NCBI RefSeq assembly: GCF_002776525.5
Contig: NC_045449.1
Location: 6,449,102 to 6,513,101, forward strand
Direction of reading: 5' to 3'
Source: Piliocolobus tephrosceles
Taxonomy: Eukaryota; Chordata; Mammalia; Primates; Cercopithecidae
DNA: 64,000 nucleotides
Shown here: positions 44,274 to 56,839 of the stretch, piece after piece
How positions within the stretch are numbered: position 1 is the first letter of the stretch
How the letters are laid out: each line of letters opens with the position of its first letter
The notes under the pieces: generated by a model
Databases searched by the model: none
Seen by the model: only the letters and a program-made list of their open reading frames with translations
Told to the model about the DNA's origin: nothing
Program-made: the position numbers and the translations under genes

Positions 44274-45185
44274 CAGGCCCTAGGTCCTGGATGACATTTC
44301 TAGACATGCCTTGGACCAGAAGAGAACACGCTGCCTTGAAGGGAAGGACCCAATCCTGGCAGAATTCATCATCTGCTAACCAAAGAGCACTTGGGCCCTG
44401 AATAATCAACAGTGGTAGCCACGTAGTACACACCATGGGCCTTGGATGAGACTCTGAGATGTGCTGGCTTCTGGTGTGACACAGCACATTACCAGCTATA
44501 GTGGCTATGGAGAGAGATTCCTTTTGCTTTTCTAAAGCAGAGTAAAATGGACTTTGTCTTACAACATAGGTACCAGCTCAGCCAAGGTAGAGTAGAGCAC
44601 CAAGCAGGCACTTAGGGTTCCTGATTCCAGGCTGGGCCCTTAGTTGGCATTTCTGGACCTGTCCTGGGCCAGAACGGTGCCCACTGCCCTGAAGGGTGAG
44701 ACCCAGGCCTGGCAGCATTAACCACAAGCAGGCTGAAGAGCCCTTGGGCCTTGAGTGAACATTGGTGGTATCCCAGCAGTACCCCGCCTTTGACCCTGTG
44801 GGCCTGTGGTGGTGGTGGCCATGGGGAGAGACTCCTCTGCTTGTGGAAAGGGAAGGGAAGAGTGGGAAGGATTTTGACTTGTGGCTTGGGTGCCAGCTCA
44901 GCAGCAGTACAACACCAGGTAAATTCCTACAATTTCTGACTCCAGGTCCTGGCCTCTAGATATCATCTCTAGACCTGCCCAGGACTGGGGAGAACTTGCT
45001 GTCCTGAAAGGAAAGACATGAGTGTAGCTAATTTTACTACCTGCTAATCGCACAGCTCTAGGACCTTAGCGAACACAGGTGGTATCCAGATAGTGATCAC
45101 AGTGGGCCTTGACGAGACCCAGTGCTAGGCTGGCTTCAGGTCTAACCAAGCGCAGTTCCAGTGGTGGTGACGACAGAGGTGCTTG
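44274..45185 (+). repeat. Three-copy tandem repeat in the L1 5'UTR
   Basis: Copies start with CCAGG at about 44274, 44626 and 44943. Each has a TAGACATGCC/CCTGTCCTGGGCCAGAA-like line, a GGCAG..TT..C CACAAGC-like line and GGGCCTTG. Spacing is about 352 and 317 bp. Confidence 0.75.
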
Positions 45186-46943
45186 TGTCACTCCTGCCCC
45201 AGCTGCAGGCAGCTCAGCACACAGAGATAAGCTCTTTATTCGGGAAAAAGTAATGGGGAGAGCAAGAGCCTCTGCCGGTAACCCAGACAATTCTTCTGGT
45301 TCTTATCAAAGACCACAATGCAGATCCATTCTGCTATTAAGAGAGTCTGATGCTTTCTTGAGTATGACAGATGCATTTTTCAACTCCAGAATTTCTGCTT
45401 GATTCTTTTTAATTGTTTAAATTTCTTTGTTAGATATATCTGGTAAAATTCTAAATTCGTTCTTTGTGTTTTCTTAAATTTCATTGAGTTTCCTCAAGCT
45501 ATTTGGGGCACATGTTCTCAGGACCTCCTGAGGACTGTGTCACGGAAAAAAAAAACCACACACACACACAGCTATTTTGAATGATCTGTCTGAAAGGTCA
45601 CATATTTCTGTCTCTCTGGGATTGGCCCCTGGTGTCTTATTTAGTTCATTTGGTGAGGTCACATTTTCCCAGATGTTCTTGATGCTTATAGATGTTCATT
45701 GGTGTCTGGGCATTGAAGAGTCAGGTATTTATTGTAGCCTTTGCAGGCAGAGCTTGTTTGTACCCATTCTTCTTGGGTAGGTGTTCCAAGAATTTGGAGG
45801 GACTTGGGTTTTCTGATCTAAAATTTTGGTCACTGCAACTGTATCTGCACTTGGAGTATCCCAAGCCCAGTAACACTGTGGCTTTTGCAGGATTGGTCAA
45901 GCAGAAGAAAAAATCAGTGAGTTTGAAGACAGGCTATCTGAAAATTCATAGCGGAAGGAGTCAACAGACAAAAGAATGAAGCACACCGAGAATTAGAAAA
46001 TAGGCTCAAAAGGGCAAATCTATGAGTTATCGGTATTAAAGAGGAGGTAGAGGTAGAAAGTTTATTCAAAAGGATAATAACAGAGAACTTCCCAAACATA
46101 GAGAAAGATATCAATATTCAAGTACAATAAGGTTATAGAAAAACCGAGCAGATTTAACCCACAAAAATGACTACGTCTAGGCATTCAATAGTCAAGCTCC
46201 CAAAGGTCAAGGGTAAAGAAAGGATCCTAAAAACAGCAAGAGAAAAAACACAAATAACATACAATGGAGCTTCAATACATCTGGCAGCAGACTTTTCAGT
46301 GGGAACCCTGTAGGCCAGAAAAGAGTAGCATGGCATATTTAACGTGCTGAAGGAAAAAACTTTTACCCTAGAATAGCATATCCAGTGAAAATATCCTTCA
46401 AGCATGAAAGGCAAATGAAGCTTTCCCAGACAAATAAAAACAGAGATTTCATTAACATCAGAGCGGTCTGAAGGAAATAAATGCTAAAGAGAATTCTTCA
46501 ATCCAAAAGAAGAGGACACTGATGAGCAATAAGAAATCATCTGAAAGTACAGAACTCACTGGTAACGTTAAATACACAGAAAAACACAGAATATTATAAC
46601 ACTAATTGTGGTGTTTAAATTACTCATATCTTAAGTAGAAAGACTAAGAGATGAACTAATCAAAAATAATAACTACAACAACTTTTTAAAGACATAGTAA
46701 AATAAGATATAAATAGAAGCAACAAAAAGTTAAATAGTGCAGGATAAAGTTAAAATGTAGAATTTTTATTAGTTTTCTCTTTGCTTGCTTGTTTGTTTAT
46801 GCAATCAGTATTAATTTGACATCAGTTTAAAATAATGGGTTATAATGTATTATTTGCAAACCTCATGGTAACTTCAAACAAAAAGCCAAACAACAGATAC
46901 ACAAAAATTAAAAGTGAGAAATTAAAACATACCACCAGAGAAA

Positions 46944-47189
46944 ATGACCTTCACTAAGAAGAACACAGGAAGGAAGAAAAGACCACAAAGCAACCAGAAA
47001 ACAAATAACAAAATGACAGAAGTAAGTCCTTACTTATCAATAATAACATTGAATGTAAACAGACTGAACTCTCCAATCAAAAGACACAGAGTGGTTGAAC
47101 AGGTGAAAAAACAAGACCCAATAATCTGTTGCCTGCAAGAAACACACTTCACCTATAAAGACACACATAGACTGAAAATAAAGGAGTGA
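46944..47189 (+). pseudogene. L1 ORF2 N-terminus (endonuclease) remnant
   Basis: The 81-aa frame contains SIITLNVNRLNSPIKRHRV and IICCLQETHFTYKDTHRLKI, the start of the L1 apurinic/apyrimidinic endonuclease domain. It stops after KIKE, where an intact element would continue for over 1,100 residues. Confidence 0.85.
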
Positions 47190-50105
47190 AAAAAGATACT
47201 CCTTACCAATGGAAACCAAAAAAGAGAAGGAGTAGCTATAACTATATCAAAATTATATTTCAAGACAAAACCTGTAAAAAGAGACAAAGAAGGCCACTAT
47301 ATAACAATAAAAAGGTTAATTCAGCAAGATAATATGATTATAAAAATATATGCACCCAACACTGGAGCACCCAGATATATAAAAGAAGATATTATTAGAA
47401 CTAAAGAGAGAGATAGACTCAATAAAATAACAGCTGGAGACTTCAATACCCCACTTCCAGCAGTGGACAGATCATCCAGAGAGAAAATCAATTAAAAAAA
47501 ATTGGACTTAATCTGCACTATAGACCAAATGGACCTAATAGATATTTATAGAATATTTCATCCAATGGCTACAGAATACATATTCTTCTCCTTGGCACCA
47601 TTCTCAAGGAGAGATATGTTAGGCTACAAAACAAAGTTTTAAAACACTCCAAAAGATTGAAATAATATAAAGTATCTTCTCTGACCATAATGAAATATAA
47701 CTAGAAATCAATAAGAAGAAAAACTTTGGAAATTATAAAAACACACAGAAATTAAACAATATGCTCCTGAATGACCAGTGTGCCAATTAAGAAATTAAGA
47801 AGAAAATTGAAAAATTTCTTTAAAAAATGATAACAGGAGCAATATGCCAAACCCTGTGGGATACAGTGAAAGCAGTACTAGGAGGAAAGTGTGTAGCTAT
47901 AATAAGCACTTACATCAAAAAAGTAGACAAACTTCAAATAAACAATCTAATGATGCTTCTTAAAAAACTAGAAAAGCAAGAGCAAACCAAATCCTAAATC
48001 TGTAGAAAAAAGAAATAATAAACATCGGAGTAGAAATAAATGAAATTGAAATGAAGAAAACAATATAAAGATCAATGAAATGAAAAGTTGGGTTTTTTTG
48101 AAAAGATAAAGTTGACAAAGCTTCAGCCACACTAAGAAAAAAAAAAAAAAATACAGAAGACCCAAACGAATAAAATCAGAGATTAAAAAAAGGAGTCATT
48201 ACAACCAATACTGCAGAAATCCAAAGGATCATTAGGGGCTGTAATGAGCAATTGTATGCCAACAAATTGGAAAATCAATTAATAGAAGAAATTGATAAAT
48301 TCCTAGACACATAAAACCTACCAAGATTGAACCATGAAAAAATCTAAAATCTGAACGTAACCAATAACAATGAGTAATGAGCTCAAGGCCATGATAAAAA
48401 GTCTCCCAGCAAAGAAAAACCCAGGACCCAGTCATTTCACTGCTGAATTCTACCAAACATTTAAAGAAGAACTAATACCAGTCCTACTTAAACTATTCCA
48501 AAAGAGGAGAAAGGAAGTCTTCCAAAGCCATTTTCCAAGACCAGTACTATCCTGATACCAAAACCAGACAAAGCCACATCAAAAAAAAGAAACTACAGAT
48601 GAATATCCCTGATGAACAATGATGGAAAAATCTTCAACAAAATACTAGCAAACTGAATTCAACAACACACTAAAAAGATCTTTCATCATGACCAGGTGGG
48701 ATTTATCCCAGGGATGCAAGAATGGCTTTAACATATGCAAATCGATCAATGTGATACATCATATCAACAGAAAAAAGGACAAAAAAACATGATCATTTCA
48801 ACTCATGCTGGAAAACCTTTGATAAAATTCAACATCCCTTCATGATAAAACCCCTAAAAACACTGGGTATAGAAGGAACATACTTCAACATAATAAAAGC
48901 TATATATAATAGACCCACAACTAGTGCCATATTGAATGGGGAAAAACTGAAAGCCTTTCCTCTAAGATCTGGAACACGACAAGGATGCCCACTTTACAGC
49001 TGTTATTCAGCATGGTACTGGAAGTCCTAACAAGAGCAATCAGACAAAAGAAAGAAAGAAAGAACATACAAATTGGAAAGGAAGAAGTCAAGTTATCCTT
49101 GTTTGTAGATGAGGTAATCTTACGTTTGGAAAAACCTAAAGACTCCACCAAAAAACTATCAGAATTAATAAACAAATTCAGTAAGGTGCAGCATGCAAAA
49201 TCAACATATAAAAATCAATAGCATATCTATATATTAGTAGTGAACAATCTGAAAAAGATATCAAGAAAGTAATTCTCTTTACAGTAGCTACGAGTAAAAT
49301 TAAATACCTAGGAATCAACCAAAGAAGTGAAGGATCTCAACAATGAAAACTACAAAACACTGGTGAAAGAAATGGAAAGGACACCAAAAAATGGAAAGTT
49401 ATTCCATGTTCAAAGATTGGAAGAATCAATATCATTAAACTTTCTGTAGTATCCAAAGTGATCTACAGATTCAATGCAATCCCTATCAAAATACCAATCA
49501 CATTCTTCTCAGGAATAGAAAAAAAATTCTGAAATTTATACAACCCAGAATAGCCAAAGCTATCCTGAATAAAAGAACAAAAGTGAAGAAATCGCATTAC
49601 CTGACTTCAAATTATACTACAGAGCTGTAGTCACCTCACCAAAACAGCATAGTACCAGCATAAAAATAGACATATAGACTAATGGAACAGAATAGAGAAC
49701 CCAGAAACAAATATATACGTCTACAGTGAACTCATTTTTGACTAAGGTGCCAAAAACATACATAGGAAAAAGACATCCTCTTCAATAAATGGTACTGAGA
49801 AAACTGAATATCCATATGCAGAGGAATGAAACTAGATGCCTATCTCTTGCCATATATAAAAATCAAATAAAATGCATTAAATACTTAAATCTAAGACCTC
49901 AAACTATGAAACTACTAAAAGAAAACATTGGGGAAACTCTCCAGGACCTTGAAGTGGGCAAAGCGTTCTTGAGAAGTACCCCCACAAGCATAGGAAACCA
50001 GAGCAAAAATGAACAAGTACGATCACATTAAGTTAAAAACTTCTTTGCAGCAAAAGAAACAATCAGCAAAGTCAAGATACAACACACAGAAATATTTGCA
50101 AACTG

Positions 50106-50380
50106 GCCGGGCGCAGTGGCTCATGCCTATAATCCTGGCATTTTGGGAGGCCAAGGTGGGCAGATCATGAGGTCAGGAGTTCGAGATCACCCTGGCCAAT
50201 AAGGTGAAACCCCATCTCTACTAAAGATACAAAAAAATGAGCCAGGAGTGGTGGTGTGTGCCTGTAATCCCAGCTGAGGCAGGAGCATTGCTTGAACCTG
50301 GGAGGCAGAGGTTGCAGTGAGCCAAGATTGCACCATTGACCATTGCACTCCAGCCTGGGTGACAGGGTGAGACTTGGTCT

Positions 50381-50420
<40 letters not shown>
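50106..50420 (+). mobile_element. Alu SINE within the L1
   Basis: GGCCGGGCGCAGTGGCTCAT start, long pure poly(A) (about 39 A) and TSD ATTTGCAAACTG / ATTTGCAGACTG. The long tail suggests a fairly recent insertion. Confidence 0.95.
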
Positions 50421-50424
<4 letters not shown>

Positions 50425-51192
50425 CAGACTGTCCATCTGACAAGGGATTAATAACCAGAATAGATAAGGAACTAAAAAAACTCTATAGGAAAAAAATCCA
50501 ATAATCCAATTTTAAAATGGGCAAAATATCTGAATAGACATTTCTCAAAAGAAGACATACAGATGGCAAACAGGTGTATGAAAAGATGCTCAATATCACT
50601 GATCATTAGAGAAATGCAAATTAAAACTAAAATGAGATATCATCTCACTGCAGATAAAATAGCCTTTATCCAAGACAGGCAATGATGAATGCTGGCAAGG
50701 ATGTGGAGAAAAGGAAACCCTCATACACTGTTGGTGGGAGTTTAAATTAGTACAACCACTAAGGATAACTGGAGGTTCCTCAAAATCTAAAAATAGGTTA
50801 GCATATGACCCAGCAATCTCCCTGCTAGGTGTATACCCCAAAGAAAGGAAATCAGTATTATCAGAGAGATGTCTGCACTCCCATGTTTATTGTAGCACTA
50901 TTCAAATAGCCAAGATTGGAAGCAGCCTGAGTGTCCATCAACAAATGAATGGATAAAGAAAATGTAAGATATATACACAATGAAGTACTATTCAGGTATA
51001 AAAAAGAGTGATATCCTGTCATTTGCAATAACATAGATGGAACCGGAGGTAATTTTGTCAAGTGAAATAAGTCAGGTACACAAAGACAAACTTCACGTCT
51101 TCTCACTTATTTGTGGGAGTTAGAAATGAAAACAATTGAACTCATGGAGATGGAGAGTAGAAGGATAGCTACCAGAGCTTAGGAAAAGTAGT

Positions 51193-51967
51193 GGGTGATG
51201 GCTCCGAAAAGCTCCTAGAATTGATAAATGAATTCAGCAAAGTTTCAGGATGCAAAATGAATGTACACAAATTAGTAGTTCTTCTATGCACCAACAGTGA
51301 CCAAGCTGAGAGTCAAATAAAGAACTCAACCCCTTTTACAATAGCTGCAAAAAAAAAAAAAAAAAAAAAAAAAAATACTTAGGAATATACCTAACCAAGG
51401 AGGTGGAAGACCTCTACAAGGAAAACTATAAAACACTGCTGAAACAAGTCATAGACAACACAAATGAATGGAAACACATCTCAAGCTCATGGATAGGTAG
51501 AATCAATATTGCAAAAATGACTGTACTGCCAAAAGCAATCTACAAATTCAATGCAATTCTCATCAAAATACCACCATAATTCTTCACAGAACTAGAAAAA
51601 AAAAGTCTAAACTTCATATGGAACCAAAAAAGAGCCCACATAGCCAAAGCAAGACTAAATAAAAAAGAACAAATCTGGATGCATTACATTACTACCTGAT
51701 TTCAAACTACACTGTAAGGCCATAGTCACCCAAACAGCATGGTACTGATATAAAAACAGGCACATAGACCAATGGAACAGAGTAGAGAACCCAGAAATAA
51801 ACTCAAACACTCATAGCCAACTGGTCTTCAACAAAGCAAACAAAAACATAAAGTGGGGAAAGGACGCCCTATTCAACAAATAGTGCTGGGATAATTGGTG
51901 AGCCAGATGTAGGAGAATAAAACTGGATCCTCATCTCTCACCTGATACAAAAATCGACTGAGGATAG
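51193..51967 (+). mobile_element. Younger L1 ORF2 fragment inserted in the older L1
   Basis: ORF2-like phrases (LINEFSKVSGCKMNVHKLVV, then an A run, then the GIY/DLYKENYK region) run to ATCGACTGAGGATA at 51967 and stop without a 3'UTR or poly(A). Confidence 0.8.
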
Positions 51968-52275
51968 GCCGGGCGTGGTGGCTCATGCCTGTAATCCCAG
52001 CACTTTAGGAGGCCGAGGCGGGTGGATCATGAGGTCAGGAAATCAAGACCATCCTGGCTAACACGGTGAAACCCCATCTCTACTAAAAATACAAAAAATT
52101 AGCTGGGCTTGGTGGAAGGTGCCTGTAGTCCCAGCTACTCAGAATGCTGAGACAGGAGAATGGCGTGAGCCCAGGAGACGGAGCTTGCAGTGAGCCGAGA
52201 TCGCGCCATTGCACTCCAGCCTGGGTGACAGGACGAGACTCCATCTCAAAAAAAAAAAAAAAAACAAAAACAAAA
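51968..52275 (+). mobile_element. Alu SINE directly following the L1 fragment
   Basis: GGCCGGGCGTGGTGGCTCAT start, body with GAGAATGGCGTGAGCCC, and an A tail with CAAAAACAAAAC. Confidence 0.93.
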
Positions 52276-52439
52276 CTAAGAGTATAATTGGGTTGTTTGT
52301 AACAGAAAGTATAAATACTTGAGGTGATGGATACCCAATCCCAATGCGAATATTATGCCTTGCATGCCTATATCGAAATATCTTATGTATTTCATAAATA
52401 TATATATTTATATACATATTTATGCATTGGATCTGTAAA

Positions 52440-53318
52440 TTGCTTTGGGCAGTATGGCCATTTTAATGATACTGATTCTTCCTATCCATGAGCATGGAAT
52501 GTCTTTCCATTTGTGTCATCTCTGGTTTCTTTTAGCAGTGTGTTGTAATTCTCATTGTAGAGATGTTTTACCTCCCTACTTAGCTGTATTCTTAGGTATT
52601 TTATTCTCTTTGTGGCAATTGTGAAAGGGATTGCCTCCAGTCTCTAGTAACCTCAGACTCTCTAGATCCTGAAGGCAATAATGCCTAAGGCTGTGAAAAA
52701 GCAAAGATGGTGGCCTGTCCCTCCCCCTGGGAGCTCTATTCCAGGGAGGTGTAATGCTGCTACCAGTGACTGGCTGGAGTTCCAAGCCAGTGGGCCTTAT
52801 CTTGCAAGGTGCCATGGAAGCAGGGCCTACGGATGGTCAATGCTCAGCCCCCTGGGTTTAGCTCCTTTTTTAGGGGTAGAACCTCCCACTTCACTAGAGT
52901 TGCAGCTGCTTTTGCCAGGAAGTCCAGTTATCTAAAGTTCCTGGGGCTCCATGTATGCCTGAGTGGCTGCTCTGCCAAAATTCCACGTAGCTCTGCATGT
53001 CAGAATGCAGACCATGGTGGAGTGGGGTTCATGAAGGGATCTCCTGACCTGAGAGTTGCAAAAATATATGGGGGACACATGGATCTCTGGGGTTGTTCAC
53101 TCACTCATGGAGGCTCCCCTGGCTCTGTGTCACTCCCAGGCAGGTGATTGTCCTGCCTTGCTTTTCTCCATTCTCTGTGGGTTAAGTTGTTTTCCTGATG
53201 AATCCCAATAGTTATACCTGGATGACTCAGTTGAAGGTGCTGTATTTACTCGCCCCTTCTATTTCTCTCCATGAGAGTGGCGCACACTAGCTGCTTCTAG
53301 TCAGCCATCTTGACCATC
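52440..53318 (-). mobile_element. Antisense L1 piece: 5'UTR joined to ORF2 sequence
   Basis: 53318 to about 52640 reads as an L1 5'UTR in reverse (GCCATCTTGACCATCC end). 52640-52440 reads as reversed ORF2. ORF1 is missing between them. Confidence 0.6.
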
Positions 53319-53324
53319 CTTCTC

Positions 53325-54985
53325 CCTGACTGTCTTTCTTTTGGGTATATACCTAGCAGTGGGATTGCTAGATCATATGGTAACTCTATTTTTAGTTTTC
53401 TGAGGAGCCTCCAAACTGTTATCCACTATTAGTACAATAGTAGTTGTACTAATTTACATTCCTATAAACAGTACGAAGGTTTCCTTTTCTCAACATCCTT
53501 GCCAGCATTTGTTATTGCCTGTCTTTTGGATAAAAGCTATTATAACTGAGGTGAGATAATATCTCATTGTAGTTTTGATTTGCATCTCTCTGATGATCAA
53601 TGATGTTGAGCACCTTTTCAAATGCCTGTTTGCCATTTGTATGTCTTCTTTTTGAGAAATTTCTACTCAGATATTTTGCCCACGTTGAAATTGAATTACT
53701 AGAGTTTTTCCTATAGAGTTAGTTGAACTTCTTAAATATTCTGGTAATTAATCCCTTGTCAGATGGGTAATTTTCAATTATTTTCTCCCATTCTTTCCGT
53801 GGGTTGTCTTTTCACTTTGTTCATTGTTTCCTTTGCTGTGGAGAAGCTTTTTAATTTGATGTGATCCCATCTGTCTATGTTTGCTTAGGTTGCCTGTGCT
53901 TGAGGGGTATTGCTCAAGAAATCTTTACCCAGTCCAATGTCCTGGAGAGTTTCCCCAATGTTTTCTTGTAGTAGTTTCATAGTTTGAGGTCTTAGATTGA
54001 TGTCTTTAGTCCATTTTTATTTGATTTTCATGTACGGCCAGAGATAGTGATCTAGTTTCATTCTTCTGTATATGGATATCCAGTTTTCCCAGGACAATTT
54101 ATTGAAGAGACTGTCATTTTCCCAAAGTGTATTCTTGGCATCTTTGTTGAAAATGAGTTCACTGTGGGTGTGTGGATTTGTTTCTAGGTTCTGTATTCTG
54201 TTCCATAGGTCTACGTGTCTGTTTTTATGCCAGTATCATGCTGTTTTGGTGACTATAGCTCTGTAGTATAATTTGAAGTCAGGTAATGTGATTCTTCCTG
54301 TTTTATTCTTTCTTCTCAGATAGCTTTGGCTATTCTGGGTCTTTTGTAGTTCCATATATATAAATTTAAGATTGTTTGTTCTAATTCTGTGAAGAATGTC
54401 GTTGGGTTTTTTTTTTTTTTTTTTTGAGTTGGAGTCTCCCTCTATCACCCAGGCTGGAGTGCAGTGGTGTGATCTCAGCTCACTGCAAGCTCCGCCTCCC
54501 GGGTTCACACCATTCTCCTGCCTCAGCCTCCCAAGTAGCTGGGACTATAGGTGCCTGCCACCTCACTCAGCCAGTTTTTTGTATTTTTTAGTAGAGACAG
54601 GGTTTCACCGTGTTAGCCAGGATGGTCTCGATCTCCTGACCTCGTGATCCACCCGTCTCAGCCTCCCAAAGTGCTGGGATTACAGGCTTGAGCCACTGCA
54701 CCCGGCTGTCGTTGGTATTTTGATAAGGATTGCACTGAATCGGTAGATGGCTTTGGGTAGTATGGATAGTTTAACAACATTGATTCTTTCAATCCATGAA
54801 CATGAAATATTTTTCCATTTTTGGTGTCCTCTTCGATTTCCTGCATCAATGTTTTATAGTTTTCATTGTAGACATCTTTCACTTATTTGGTTAATTCCTA
54901 GGTATTTAATTTTATTTGTAGCTTTGTACACAGAATTACTTTCTTGATTTCTTTTTCAGATTGTTCGCTGTTGGCATGTAGTTCA
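53325..54985 (-). mobile_element. Antisense L1 ORF2/3' segment, split by an Alu
   Basis: GGGTATATACCTAGCAGTGG, TTTGAGAAATTTCTACTCAG and TTGATGTGATCCCATCTGTC before the Alu, and GATAAGGATTGCACTGAATC after it, are reversed L1 ORF2. Confidence 0.82.
54405..54706 (-). mobile_element. Alu SINE within antisense L1
   Basis: Poly(T), full reverse dimer ending CACTGCACCCGGC. TSD GTCGTTGG on both sides. Confidence 0.95.
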
Positions 54986-56300
54986 CCAGGGATACAGCAG
55001 TAAGCAAAATAGGCAAACATGTTTTTCCTCGTGGAGCTATATTCTAGTTGAGAAAAATAGATAAAAAGCAAATCAAATATATAGTATTATGAAGAAAAAC
55101 TAAAGCATGGAAGCAGAATACAGAATATAATGGAATTGGGCAGAAATGTTAGATTGGTTGCTTTGGAAAGGCTTTACTGAGAAGGTGTCTTTTGAGAAAA
55201 GACCTGAAAGAAGTGAAGAAACTGTGTCCACATGGATTCCTGGGTAACAGACTTCCCAGTGAATGGCTAATGCAGCTGGCTTCTGTAGTGGGAGCATGCA
55301 CGGCTAGTTCCTCAAACAGCAAGGAGACCAGTGTGGCTGCAGTGGAGTCAGCATGGTGGGTAAGAATGAGATATGAATGAGAAAGACAACAGGTGAGAGA
55401 AGGCTATGTAGGACCCTGTAGATTACAGTAAGGGCTTTGGCTTTTCCTCTGTGTAAGCTGGAAAACTGTTGGAGGATTTTGAGCAGAGACCTAACATGTT
55501 CTGACTTCCATTTTAAGTGGATCACTGTGGCTGCCGTACTGAGAATAGACTTTAGGGGGCAAGAGAAGAAGCATGGCTAGAGTTTTGTTGTTATTATTGT
55601 TTTTGTTTAATCTTACTTTAAGTTCGGGGATACACGTGCAGAATGTGCAGGTTTATTACATAGGTATATGTGTGCCATGGTGGTTTGCTGCACCTATCAA
55701 CCCGATATCTAGGTTTTAAGCCCCACATGCATTAGGTACTTGTCCTAATGCTCTCTCTCCCCTTCCCCTCTCAACCCCCCAACAGGCCCCGGTGTGTGAT
55801 GTTCCCCTCCCTGTGTACATGTGTTTTCATTGTTCAATTTCCACTTATGAGTGAGAACAGAAGCATGGATAGAGTTTGAAGATCACTACAACAATCGAGG
55901 TGAGAGATAAGGGTGGCTTTGACTATGGTGATAACAATGGAGATGACAAAAGATCAGGTTCTCAGTGTATCTTGAAAGCAAGCCAACAGGGTTTGCTGAG
56001 AGACTAGATGTGGGACGTGAGAGAAGAGGCAAGGATGTCTCCAATATTTTTGGCCTGAGCAACTGAGAAAAAAAAGATGCCATGAACCCACTTGGGGAAT
56101 ATCAGGAGACAGCTTTGGATATGTTAAATTAGCTAGCCTATTGGATATCAAAGTAGAGATGTCAAGTTGGCATTTGGAGAGGAAAGATTTTGCCCCACAA
56201 AACCTTGGAAGGCTTAGAAACTGGGGGCACCAATTTCCATGGACAGTAGGTGTGAGAGTAGGGGCTGAAAACTGTGTGACTGGCAGAAAAATCTGCAAAT
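54985..56300 (+). repeat. Long unnamed ancient interspersed repeat, split by an L1
   Basis: Starts GGGATACAGCAGTAAGCAAA and continues with AGGACCCTGTAGATTACAGT, GGATCACTGTGGCTGCCGTA, GGCCTGAGCAACTGAGA and TCAAGTTGGCATTTGGAG. I recognise this as a common old mammalian repeat but cannot name it. Related pieces lie at about 7863-8000, 17040-17230 and 41395-42100. Confidence 0.5.
55586..55857 (-). mobile_element. Very short L1PA 3' end with TSD
   Basis: CTTTAAGTTCGGGGATACAC, TATCAACCCGATATCTAGGT to CACTTATGAGTGAGAAC. TSD AGAAGCATGGCTAGAGTTT / AGAAGCATGGATAGAGTTT. Confidence 0.93.
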
Positions 56301-56621
56301 ATTTAAATTAGACCTCAGGTTCCCTATTCCAATACTAGCAAGTTCATTTTTGAAGAAGCTGAACCAGAAAGTCCCTGGACTCAGAACACCGGGTACTGTG
56401 CAGGGCTGGATGCAAACATGGAGGTTAGGTGAAAGTCTACATATTGAACAGTGAGGTCTGCAGCTCCTCATCCCCATGCATTTCTCAGGTTTATATTAAC
56501 CAGGCAAGCATTTGTAAGATCCTTCTCTGAATGGCCCAAGAGAATAGACCTGCAGATACTGACATCTGGGAGTCAGTTAGATGAGTGAAGGAAGTCAAGT
56601 ACCCAATCCTTTATAGTAAGC

Positions 56622-56731
56622 TAGGGTTTCACCATATTGGCCAGGCTGGTCTCAAACTCCTGACCCTGTGATCCACCTGCCTCGGCCTCCCAAAGTGCTG
56701 GGATTACAGGCGTGAGCCACCGTGCCTGGCC
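56622..56731 (-). mobile_element. Alu fragment
   Basis: GGGTTTCACCATATTGGCCA to CACCGTGCCTGGCC only. Confidence 0.9.
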
Positions 56732-56839
56732 AATAAATTGTATCTTGATCTTGGAAAGAAACATAAAAAGCCCAAACTGAGATTTGAGAATCAAAGTTTG
56801 CCTTCGCATCCAGGCAGTTAACTGCCTGAAACAAATAAA

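Larger units (their letters stand above)
43340..52440 (+). mobile_element. Near full-length decayed L1 (L1MA/L1PB-age), interrupted twice
   Basis: In order: a 5' end (GGAGGTGGAGCAAGATGGCC), a long 5'UTR with a three-copy tandem repeat, ORF1 remnant (about 45.87-46.55 kb), ORF2 endonuclease start (from 46944) and reverse-transcriptase and C-terminal remnants to about 51.19 kb. The 3' tail (GAGGTGATGGATACCC) resumes at about 52.28 kb. Both ORFs are broken by many stops and frameshifts. An Alu (50106) and an L1-plus-Alu block (51193-52275) are inserted. Confidence 0.85.
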
